Source of the DNA: Lates calcarifer
Lineage: Eukaryota; Chordata; Actinopteri; Centropomidae
Reading direction: 5' to 3'
NCBI RefSeq assembly: GCF_001640805.2
Contig: NC_066833.1
Location: forward strand, 480,757-544,756
Length of the DNA stretch: 64,000 bases
Shown in pieces: positions 11,149-22,170 of this stretch; positions within the stretch are counted from its first letter, which is position 1, and each line of letters begins with the position of its first letter. The position numbers and the translations under genes were made by a program. Under the pieces are notes generated by a model, which worked only from the letters and a program-made list of their open reading frames with translations, was not told the DNA's origin and made no database searches.

Positions 11149-14100
11149 TCATTCTTCAGCTTTTGGTAGCTCACTTCAACCTAAATTTAGCATTACCAGC
11201 TGAATGAAGGTGAATGTGCTTTTTAAGCACTTTGGGTACTGCAGGTGGAGTGCATAGGTAAAGCCAGATAAGAGGCACATTGCCTGAGGTAGGTTGGTGA
11301 GTGCTTCCATTACAAGGCTGCCCTCTAGGATGATCCCCACTCTTGAGGGGTTTAGTTATACTGGGCTTTCTGGGCTTGCAGCCCTGGTGTCCTCATAGCA
11401 GAGGATTCCCACAGGAATGTCCATGGAGTCTCCTTCATTAAGATTCTATAGCACGAGAAACAAGACAAAAAGAGGATATTCAGGTTAACAGCAATTTATC
11501 TACAATCAGCTGTGTGGTCTTCATAAATATTATGATTTTCATAATTCACAGTGGTTTTATTTTAGATAATGTTGTGTAAACAAGCTGTTCAGAGGCATTT
11601 TTGAGTGTTCATGTCTAGGTGTCTGTTGTAATGTAGATCCCATGTTTTGACAGTAGCTGGTGTATTGGACAATGTGATATGTGAAAAGTACAAATAGAGA
11701 AAGGGTTAATTACTATCCAGGTGTGCTGCTGACCAGGGAGAAGCACACAGTTTTTTGACCTTTTGAGTATTAGAGGCCTAATTTGATTAGGGATAAGTGT
11801 GTGTAGATCAATAAAGGCAATATTAGAAATACATTGAAGATGTCTGGATTCATTCAGTGGAGCCAGCTGACTATGCATCAACTGGAAGTTCCAGCAGCAG
11901 CCCCTCAGTGGATTAGGTTTTTTGTTTTTGCAGAAATCAAGTCATTATACAAGCCCTTTGAATTTTTGCATAATTTGGAGTATAGAATGCAGTTTTTAAT
12001 TTCCTCTTGCTAACAGGGAAAGCACATTATCAAATTAAACTTAACTTAAGTTCAATGAAATCATCATCCCATCATCCCAAATAAACAAAACATAGGAGAA
12101 TGGAAAAACCCAGTCAAACACCAATCAGAAAACTTTACTCACCAAACTGCTCTTAAAGAACATAGATGCATTATCCCCAAGAATGACTGGAAGTCCTCTC
12201 AGGAAAAGGCATCTAATGGCTGTCGGTTCAGTGCTCTGCAAAGAGATGTAACACATACTTAAATGTAGAACAAAGAAATATATCTTAGATCAGTTTATTT
12301 GTTCATATAGAGAAGTCCCACAAGGGAAGGTGGGGGGAATATTAAAAACAGAAATATCAACCCACTGTTGTCTTTTGTAGCAGGTCAGCTAACTGCTTCG
12401 CTATCCGACCTGTCTTCCTCTCGAAGATTTCCATCAAACGTGGACACAAACCATCAAGAACACAAAAGAACTCCTCTTTAAGATTTCTACCAGCAACCCT
12501 GTTAAACTCCGAGTACACCTGAAAAATATGAAATAAGCTCAATTTTGATATTCAGGCAGAGTTACTTATAACACTAATAAACCTCTCTGAACTTGTTGTC
12601 CAATGATGTATGTAACACAAAAAAGACAAGAAATAATATATATAATAAAGGACACTCACAAACCTGGCTTTCAGTGAAAAGCGTTGGCCAACGTTGGACC
12701 ATCTGGCTAATGTCAGGCTCATTCTTTACAATCTCCTCTCTTCTAAGGGCAAATGTGATGTCCATGTTTTTTCTAATAAGAGAATCATTTGGGTTTTTCT
12801 TCTGCATTTCATTAACCATGGCCTCTCGAACAGCTTCAAGCCTAGCAACATCCATTCTCTCTGGAAATTCTGGAAGGTAATTGATCTCCCCTTTTCTTGG
12901 CTTCTTTATATTTTTGCGAGAGGGCTCACCATCAACATTGTTTTTTCCATGTTTACCACCGTTAACTGTTACATCAGACTGCCCCAGCTGGCGCATTTTT
13001 GTTCTGTAATTTCCCATTTTGAATTTAAGACTGTTTATCCATCCCTGACAGCCAGATGATGAGCCTTGTTCTTTAAGACAGGGGTGTTCTGCTACCAAAG
13101 CTTTTGCGACAACTTCAAACGCCTCTTTTATTGAATAAGCTTTGTAGCCATAGATTGTCTATGCAAGCTTCTTAAGAATGTCATGCTTCATATCCTTTGT
13201 CACTTTCAGGTAATCAGGCCATCACGAAGATACATCAGATTTCCTTGGCGTAATCTGTATTCCACGTCTACAGGAAACTTTGGAATGTCAAATACCTCAG
13301 GCCACTTTTCTCGACCCTCCAGAGATGAGGTAGACAAGATCTCAGTGTCAGGCTGGCTGCTCACGTCACTGCTTATTTCACTTTGTGGCACGGGGATGGG
13401 ATCAAGGACAGGAATAATTCAGATGGTAGGTTTCTCAGGGAGGTCAGAAATGTCTGTAAGGTTACAAAGTGCATTGTTGAATTCAGGGTCCTTGTACTGT
13501 AAAGTGAAGTTGTAATCAGGTTCAACTGATTTCTTGACCCAGTTCATTAAATCATCAACTGGGAGGTGCTCATGGTACCATGCTGTCATTTTTTTGCAGA
13601 CAAACAAATGTCTGGGTTAGCTGCAACAATCTGTGTAATCTGAACAAATTCAGGGAGACCTGAACAGGAACCAGAGGATACAGAGAATCATATCTATGTC
13701 ATACTTGATTCCGTCAATGCAGACAGATGATGCAACAAGCACTGACCCAGAGTGGTTATGTTTTGAGGAAGTACTCTCTGAACATCGCTGGGAAAAGATG
13801 TGACCAAGACCATTGCAACCTTTGCCATATCAACTGCTGGCCTGAAAAATGAGCTACAGTCCAATTAATAGCTGAGTGCTTTCTGGTGTTTAGTAGAGAG
13901 AGTCAGGGCCACATTTTTAAAATTCTGGGACTCTCTGACTGACTACTTTTTTGAAGAATTTATGCTTACCCTCAAAGCGCATAGTCCAAACATCAGTCAA
14001 AGGACCAAATTTCTTTATCAGGCGAGGGTAATGTTCCACATAGTGATGTTTTGGTCGCAACCTGAAATTTGCTTACTTTTGTGTGCACTGAAAATGGAGT

Positions 14101-14445
14101 ATACACTGCTCTGAAATTTACAGTCTTTATAAGGACAATCAACTTTGTGATTTACTTTTAAGTGAGTACTTCGCAGATGAGAATAGTATTTAGTCTCAGT
14201 GCAGGGTTCAAGAAATTTGCATGACAAAGCGAAACTTCATTTGAGAGTCTACAGTTTGTGGTTGAGCCACACTTCTGCTGTGAAAGTGGGATAAATGGCT
14301 ATGGAGTGTATTGAGAGACTTGAATGTACACATACATTCCTGATGCCTCAGTTCTTGCATAAGTCCCATGTTTTAGCCTATAATGTTTAAAAAGCTGTGC
14401 TCTCTTCTCACAGATGGCAGGGCAGTACTTGCATTTCCAAGGCAT
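11149..14445 (-). pseudogene. Decayed C2H2 zinc-finger / SAMD3-like family gene
   Basis: Matches a multi-copy teleost family usually annotated 'sterile alpha motif domain-containing protein 3-like' or uncharacterised. In order: zinc finger MPWKCKYCPAICEKRAQ (14445-14330); second finger CPYKDCKFQSSVYS (14227-14018); LPEFVQITQIVAANPDIC (about 13650); WPEVFDIPKFPVDVEYRLRQ (about 13290); conserved core to 12663; exon with EFNRVAGRNLKEEFF (12510-12360); exon with CLFLRGLPVILGDNASMFF (12236-12139); last exon with ILEGSLVMEALTNLPQAMC. Inactivating changes: frameshift at an A-run near 13600, TGA at 13421-13419, frameshift near 13205, TAG near 13157, TAA near 11357 and TGA near 11170. Several splice sites (for example GTGAGT below 12139) are still good, so loss is moderately recent. 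The protein's function is unknown to me. Confidence 0.75.
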
Positions 14446-15244
14446 GGCTTTAAACAAAAATAAAAGGGCAAATGAAGCTAATGTTAAAAGTGGACATTGA
14501 AATTTTTTCAAAAATACAATGAATAATTTGAATTTTACACTACTGTTGCAAAACTGTATGTAGAGAACACACAAGTAGAGAGAGCTACTCTAAAAACACA
14601 ATACTGCAATTGTCCAATGCTCAAAATTTACCTAAGTCAACCTCAAATTTACACACACTCAAATGTACAGGTTTCAAACTAGAAGGGTTTCAGCAGTTTC
14701 TAATACTTGATTAGAGAAAAAAACTCACCTCATTCAGGCAGAAATGGTATCCACTTTATGGCAGGCAAATGTCCTTTAAAAGTGTCCAAACTTGCTAAAA
14801 TGGCGCAACTGTCTCTGTAACTTCCAACGGACAAGCACAGACTTGTCTTGAGTGTTGAGCCATCACAACAGGGCAACACTGTGGCCTGAGGTAAAACTTG
14901 ATAGTTTAAGTTTGTTAAACTTACAAAAATTAGTACACCCAATGACTCTCTCATACACTCTTCATATACTCATACTGTTTAAGTAATGCAATAAAACTCA
15001 TTTTTAAAAGTGGTATTTACTCAAACGTTTGCGTAGAATGAACTTTCGGGTTAACAGTGTGGTCACAAAACACCAGGATGCAGTTTCAAAACTCTGTATT
15101 CTGCAGAAATGCACTTGTAGATGAACAGATAACAGAAAAGTGTGGGGGCGGGGGGGGGGAATGTCTTATACAGTACATATTGTGTATTCAGTGGTGGATT
15201 TAGTGATTTGGGGGCCCTTGACAAAGTTTTTCTGATAGAGAATT

Positions 15245-16690
15245 TTCAGATTCAGATTCAGACAATTTTATTTATTCCATAGGGAAATTCAATTTTGCAA
15301 TCCACCCAAACCAACAAGAAAAGAAAAACACACACAAACAGACCGGAATAGAGGGCTGTGTCAGAGACAACACATAAAGGACACTGACACCTTGTGGGGC
15401 CCTGTGTGTATTGACTCACACAAGGGTCAGGCAAGTGAGGTACATCCACAGAATAAATATAAAATATATTGCACATTTCAGAATATATATTGCACAAGAA
15501 AGAAAGGCATAATTTAAAAGAGCCACTTAATTAAAATGAGGGTACTCTAAAAGAGTTGAGCTTCCATAGCAGGTGCATCTCTGTGTCCACGTCAAACTTC
15601 AGTTTTGAGTCGACAGTCCACAGTTCCCAGATCCTTCTAAGTATCTGCAATTTCAACTTCTGTGCCATTTATGGTCCTTGCTTTGTGCTTATCACTATAT
15701 TTCCTGAAGTCAATTATTAGTTCCTTTGTTTTAGATACATTCAGATCAAGAAAGTTAGCATTGCACCAGTTAACAAAATCGGGTAGGGCATAACCATGGC
15801 CTCTCTCTGAGCTCTGAAGAAGTGCTGTATCATCTGAAAATTTCACCAGGTAGCTGTTCTCTTTAGGAGACCTGCAGCTGACTGTGTATAAAATAAAAAT
15901 CAGGGGGGAGAGAACACAAACCTGGGGTGAGCCTGTATTTAAGGCCTGTTGGACATAACTCCATTGACAAACCCCTGCTGAATTTTGTCTGTTAAAAAGT
16001 ATAGAAGTAACAATAAAAGTTGTTCAGGTAATTTAAAATAAGATGTTTGGTGTTCAGTATGAACCTCACTGAGCTGGTTGGCACAGTAGCAGTTGGTTTT
16101 CATAAATAAGGCTGTGAGTCATTCTTGAGGTATAATGATATTACTCTGAGGTGCTCTGAGTCCCTCAATCTGTAAACATGTTGATTAAAGTCAGACCTTT
16201 CAAAGCAAGAGAAAAAGGAATTCAAGGTATTTGGCAAGTCGGCATCCTCCACACCATTGATGCTGATAGTTTGCTTGGTTTCATTTGCATATTGATTGAT
16301 GTTGGACATTGATTTAATTCCCTTTTAAGTTAGTCTGAGATTACCTACACTGAACTGAGTTTCTATTTTTTCCCTATATTTAATTTCGGCCCTGGTTATT
16401 TCTGTCTTTACTTCTCTGGAGACAGTCTTTCTCTCAGAAGGATCGCCAGTGTAAAATATCCATTTCTTTTTGTTTACAACTGATTTGAGCTCTTTAGTTA
16501 TCCATGGTTGTTAGGGTAAATAACAACCTTTTTGTTGGGATAACTGAGTCAACACAAAATGAGATGTAGGACGAGATAGTGTCTGAGAGTGCATCAATAT
16601 CCTCACGAGCATCATAAAAACTTGCCAATTGGTGCATTTGAAACATGCCTGAAGGGAGGAGATACTGTCCTCTGTCCAAGACTTAACATT
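15245..16690 (-). mobile_element. 5'-truncated L2/Rex-type LINE fragment with reverse transcriptase
   Basis: On the minus strand, from 16690 down: EN-RT linker (CFQMHQ-like, ISSYISFCVDSVIPTKR), a block with LNSFFSCFERSDFN, then RT with KFSDDTALLQ at about 15845 (the catalytic DD in SDDT) and FLDLNVSKTKELIIDFRK. It ends in a short repeat tail (TCTGAATCTGAATCTGAA, near 15248-15265), as LINEs of this type do. Multiple stops; inactive. Confidence 0.8.
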
Positions 16691-16729
16691 TTTCTCCCGA
16701 CACTCAAGGTGTTTGGAGGGTGCTTAAGC

Positions 16730-17028
16730 AGAGTATGCAGTCATTTATGTCGTCTTGTTTCCAAAAAAGTTCAATTTTTGTCTCCTCTGACCCCACTCCA
16801 TTTTCCCAGTAATTTAATTCAAATGTTTTGTAGCAAACTTCAAATGAGCTTCAACATGCCTTTTCTTTAGTATGGAGTGTTCCAGGGTGATCATGCAAGT
16901 TTTTATAGTTTTATTGTGTTAATACCCATACCTGGTCTAAATTTCATGTGAATCGCTGCATTGAAAATATGTTTTTAAAGGAAAAAAACTGCTGGTGTGT
17001 TGAATACTTATTTCCCCCCACTGTATAT
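16730..17028 (-). mobile_element. Tc1-like transposon fragment with one terminal inverted repeat
   Basis: The right end reads (minus strand) CAGTGGGGGGAAATAAGTAT followed by a long AT-rich terminal repeat typical of fish Tc1 elements, flanked by TA. Minus-strand pieces near 16740-16860 resemble the middle of a Tc1 transposase (HVEAHLKFA, EETKIELFW). Most of the element is missing, and the LINE fragment begins directly beside it. Confidence 0.6.
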
Positions 17029-17029
17029 G

Positions 17030-19590
17030 AGTCAGAGTAGTAACATCATTTTATATGCTTTATATCTAAACATCACAACACATCTATGCCTTTGACTGTC
17101 TATAGTTACTGTATATCAATCTTTTTAGGAAGAGAAACAAAGTGATTACCTAATCTGTCTGTTGGCTGAACATGACTTCCTCCTTCAACCACAGCACACA
17201 CAGTTTTTCTGATTGCTTAATACACTTTCAGTGTCTCATCAATGTAAATTATTTAGGAATAAAACTTTCAGTACTGAAAAAAACTACCAGAATAAAGCCA
17301 AAATTGCTGATGTGTGGTGTTGAAACGGTAGTTGCACATTTAATAAAGGCCTTATATGTAATTTTCTTTCTTTTTGTTTACAGTAACTGCAATCGCTTGT
17401 CTCAACCACACCACAACTGGCCTCAGGCAGAGACAACACAGTGTGTGAGAGAGAGTGTGTGTGTTTGTGCATACATGTGCAGTTTCCTCTGTTGCCATTT
17501 CTGAGAAGTAAAGGGGTTTTAAAATGAATTCTGTCATTTCCCTTTAAAAAAAAAGTTAGTATACAGAAATCTGTTTTGCCATTAAAGATTAGAGGGGGTA
17601 CATTCAAATACTTCAAATACTTTGATGGAAAGTGGCAAAACTTTTTAGAGAAACCCAATTTTTTCAGTTTTTTGACCAGGTCAAGTTCAGTTCACCTTAA
17701 ATGCCACAAAGGTCAGCTATAAACCATCCAGAGTAACAATAATAAAAAAAAGTTTAGGTCACCAAAAAGTGAAAAATCAAAATCAAAAATTCATAGAAAC
17801 AGGATTTTCATGGATCAAGACATTGTTTAATTTATAGCATTCCTTCAGGAATGAAAGTAGATGACACTGGATTCTCACACACTTTCTCGCACACACATAC
17901 AACAGACAGGTAGCAGACCATGAGGAGATATTCACTGAATCTAGCAAAAAGGTGTACTAGATTAGAACTGCTTATTCTACCTTCAAATCTAAATCTGGGG
18001 AACAAAAGTACATACATAGGCAATGGAATTAAACAGCTCTGTGTGGTAACTGATTGCCGTGCTCTTAGAGTTGTGATCTGGCAGTTACTTTAGTAAGAAT
18101 AACCATGTACCACAATTAAAATGTATTTATCTGTACTGGCAAAAGCAAGAGAAGGAGACACATTGTTGTCTGTCACATTCTTTACACAACAAATTACAGT
18201 CTGACTTATATGAATATCTCAATAAGTAATGCACCATCTGTGCACTGTGCCTCCACCCAACATCATGGTTCTGGGAATACAGAGCACTCTGGTGTAGCTC
18301 TGGCTCACTCTGGCTGCCATCTTGTCTGTCCTCGCCAACATGGGAACCCAGCAGGAAGTGATCTCACTGCCTCAGAGTAAGAAGAGCCAGCTTTTCCATC
18401 TGCTCTGCTCACCCTCTCTTTTGGGATCTGGTGGTTATTTTATTTATTTATTTATTTTTTTTTGTTTAAGTTGCTACCAACAACAGCTGTTGCTGTGCAA
18501 ATATGAACTGGTTGTTAAGCATGACCTTAGCTCACACTGTTACCTCTTAACCCCCAATCCCTGTCTTAAATAGACAGCAACAATATCCTGTTTCAGTAAG
18601 GATGGAACACACACACACACCTATCTTCAAAGCTGTAATTTTTTATTGAATGTGTTCTCTTTTCTCTTGCACATTATCAAAAGAAATTTATGTGCCTAGG
18701 AAAACCTGCATTTGATAGTATTCCTTTATCACAATTGTGCAAATGGTGATAGCAAATGTTAGCTGAGGTTGCATTTTTTAATCTCTTGCCAGAATCTCTG
18801 TTCTGTATGTAAATCTACTGCTCCCAACACCCATCTACTTTGAGCATAAAGGCGTCTTAAAAGTCTTGTAGTCAAAAGTTAATAATTGTTTTGTAACAAA
18901 AGTCTACAACCATGTCCACGCATGGATCAGTTTAATTTTCAAGTACCTCAATTTAACACAAACCGGTTATTACACAGTGAACCTGGGATTTTAGGGGGGT
19001 CCTAATGGTCTGGGGCCCCAGGGCAGTTGCCCACCTTTGCTTGGTTGATCGCTTCGCTCTGATCCTAAGCCTAACCATAAATTTGATGCACAATCCTTCA
19101 TTATAACCTACATTTAGACCTTGCTGCTCATTTGGTCAAGCCTCTCTTTCAAAACAAAATTATTGGCAATAGATGGGTTTTTTTGCTTTTACTTATCATG
19201 AAGTAAACATTAATTACACAATGTAATGGCTACAGAATAATGACACCATCAGCGTTTAGATTGGTTCTTTATGAGCCTTGCCTTCATTAGACAACTCTGG
19301 CTGCTATGGGGTACAAAATCTCCTGAAAAAAAGGACTCAATTTAGAAAGCTGTATTTCCGAACTATTGTATAATCAAAACGTTCTTGTTTTCCGGTAGCT
19401 ATTAGTAGTTTTACTCAGGTAGTAAAAGTGGCTGGTGGAACAAACGGGGTACACCCTGGACAGATTGCCAGTATCACAAGGCAAGTTGTCTATTGCAGCA
19501 TTAAAAAAAAAAACATAAATAAAATATACAAGTCACAAGGTGTAACTCGTTAGTGGCCCATTGCCCCACCCTGACATCATGTGAGTCATT
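17030..19590. other. Intergenic, no gene seen
   Basis: Only short chance open frames, an AC run near 18609, and a C-rich motif near 19005-19030 that may be a low-copy repeat. Nothing coding is recognised. Confidence 0.45.
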
Positions 19591-19594
19591 ATGG

Positions 19595-20041
19595 TCATGT
19601 CTCAAGGTGTGAATGGGGGTTAAATCGCGTGGGTAAGGATCTCAGGACTGCATTATAGGTGGCTGAAAGTTGGTGTGGTAAGCCACCGCCTCTGTTCAGA
19701 GACAGACGTTCCAAGTGGACATAGATGGCCTTTTTTACTCCTCTCTCAAACCATCTGTCCTCTCTTTCCAAAATGTGGACCTGGTTGTCATCAAATGAGT
19801 GTCCCTTCTCCTTCAGTTGTAAATGAATCGCTGAGTCTTGCCCAGATGGGCTGGCTCTCCTGTGTTGTGCCATGCGCTTATGGGGTGGTTGTTTGGTTTC
19901 ACCTATGTACAAGTCTGAGCATTTCTCCCTCCATTGTACAGCGTACACAAGGTTAGTCAACTTGTGCTTGGGAGTCTTGTCCTTGGGATGGGTCCTATGT
20001 TTGGAGAAAATTCTTTTAAATATCTCCGACAGTCCTCCCAC
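19595..20041 (-). mobile_element. Penelope-like element fragment: GIY-YIG endonuclease domain
   Basis: A 148-codon open frame without internal stops. It has a GIY-YIG style core: NLVYAVQW then DLYIGETKQPPHKRMAQH, followed by SAIHLQLKEKGHSF, EREDRWFERGVKKAIYV and LNRGGG. This domain lies at the C-terminus of Penelope-like retroelements (single-strand nicking for integration) and is widespread in teleosts. The reverse-transcriptase part is absent upstream. It is more likely an element remnant than a host gene. Confidence 0.7.
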
Positions 20042-20149
20042 ATAAGGTATGCCGATGTTGTCATGTCTTCTCTCCCGTTCCTCACCGGTTGATGTCTGTG
20101 GCTGATGTCTGTGAGGGCCCAGTTAGTTTGTTCAGACCTGGCAAAACCC

Positions 20150-20300
20150 CTCTCTCCAACCAGTTTTCAGAACTGAAGAAGCCTTTTGGATGAGAGGTGA
20201 AACGTCTTCAAGAACCTAAAAGAAGTCCAGTTGCCTTCAACTTCAGCACTTAAAACTACCATAACCTGGATGACTGAGAACCTTCACAGACATAAATAAA
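20150..20300 (+). repeat. Dispersed repeat adjoining the Penelope-like fragment
   Basis: Contains GAACTGAAGAAGCCTTTTGG, GAGGTGAAACGTCTTCAAGA and CTGGATGACTGAGAACCTTC, words I recognise as a common teleost repeat found next to GIY-YIG fragments. It probably belongs to the same element. Confidence 0.5.
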
Positions 20301-20751
20301 ATAAATCACACTTTTGGGACAAAGTTGTTTTCATTGTCATTGTCATTGACATTAACTACTAAACTGATCATTACAGCCTTCAAATACACACACAGCTCCC
20401 AAGATATACTACAACCTAAGTGGTTTATGTTACCGAAATGATTAGCCTGTTGTAGTAATATTTTGAGCCACAAGATGGAAGCACACACAGCAAGTCAGTG
20501 GGGGGAAAAAATTACTGCCTTGTAAAATGAGAGGTGGATCCCAAAATAGGAGGAGAGAGGGGCTGGGGAGTGAAGGAATGGGAAAAAAGATGAGAAGAAA
20601 GCAAAGAAAATGGACAGAGTGTTTGAGTCTGCCATGCTGTCACATCAGAAGAGAAATGTATCTGTCCAGTGTCCAGAAAGTAAGACCTCTGTGCTTTTCT
20701 CTCCCTTCCTTCTCTTTCCCTCCCTCTCTCCCTCAATTCTGACAGTTTTTC

Positions 20752-20812
20752 CCTCCCTCTCTCTCTCTCTCTCTCTCTCCCTCTCTCTCTCTCTGTCTGT
20801 GTGTGTTATGTG
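20752..20812 (+). repeat. (CT)n/(GT)n microsatellite
   Basis: A run of CT dinucleotides with two CC interruptions, passing into a short GT tract. Confidence 0.9.
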
Positions 20813-22004
20813 CTTTCAGACAAACAGATGAGGTTTTCCAGTCAACCTGCAGACAGCTGTGGAAGCTGCTACTGCTCTCACCGCATGAGGAAACTGAATA
20901 GACCAGCCTGGAGCCAGACTGCAGCAGCATGCCACCATAAGCAGCACTGAGCTGTCCGTGTAAGTACGCCACACTCACATACACATGTGTTGTCATATGG
21001 TGGGCCTCTTCTGTCAGTTTCTAGATTGTGAAGACACTTACAGACTGCTGATTTGTTTTGTTTTTTATGTTTAATCCATAATTGGTATCTCCGCACTGAC
21101 CTTAATTTGCAGTTGCGTATACTTTTAGTGTGAGAAATTATTCAATTTTGTAATTAAAAAGAGAAACATGTGGCTGCTGAAATCACAGAAAAACCTGTGG
21201 ACAGCTGAGTTGTGATGTAATCTGTCCGCCTAACCACCTATTATGGTTCCATTGCCTGATAGGAAAATTAACAATGCCAGAATTACCACCTCATGATTGT
21301 GTGCCTCTGCCAACCAGTCCAGTTGCAGGAAATATTCACATTTAGTCACATAGTCACATAGTCACATTTTCCCCTTCTGTTGCTCAGTTACGTCATTGAA
21401 TAATATGTAATAATAAAAATGTTTTTGCAGAACATTATGATGTCACGGTGAATTTGACCTTATGGATATAAAATGTCATCACTTTGTCATTTATACTAAT
21501 AGATATTTGTGTGAAATTGTGTTATAATTAGCATGTGAATTCTTGAGGCAAGGCCAAAAAAAGCTTGGTTTATAATTATGATGCAGAGTCAGCACACAAG
21601 AACCTACGCAAGTGGCTTACGCCATTGTGAGCATTTATACTTGTGCACTGATGTGTCTGTGTCACTCTGCAATTACACTGCCAAAACACTGGCTGGTGAT
21701 GGGGTTTCTATTCCACTGTGTTGAGTTTCTGCATGTACTTCATGTTGGAGTTGGAGCTAATAAATGTTGAACAACAGTTATTTTTGTGAAAAAACTATAA
21801 TAATTCTTACTAAAAAGCAGAAGATGTTGGAGGAGATGGTGTATGATCATTGAAGTGTGAGTGAGACAGACAAGAGGGTGCTTGTCCAACCACTGAGACA
21901 TGTACGAGCCTACCAAGTGGACCAATTGGAGTCTGCCTTACAGTATTGTGAAGTTTAATTTCCAGGGAGGTGCACATCAGGCTACTGCATCAATTCAGTG
22001 CAGT

Positions 22005-22170
22005 TGAAGGACAAATTGACCCTAAGATTTGATTAGTTCATCTTGAGACCAAGTGGACATTTGTGCCAAATTTGATGAAATTCCCAAAAAGTGTTCCTGA
22101 GATATTGCATTCACAAGAATGGGACAGACAGACGGACATCCCAAAAACATAACACCATGACCAGTCACCA
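22005..22170 (+). repeat. Dispersed teleost repeat
   Basis: Contains AAGTGGACATTTGTGCCAAA, TGAGATATTGCATTCACAAG and GGGACAGACAGACGGACA, words I recognise from a very common, still poorly named fish interspersed repeat. No coding content. Confidence 0.55.

Noticed and set aside
17172..17658. Overlapping open frames on both strands near 17.2-17.6 kb
   Set aside because: Composition is intron-like with repetitive GTGTGT; no motif, splice context or homology recognised.
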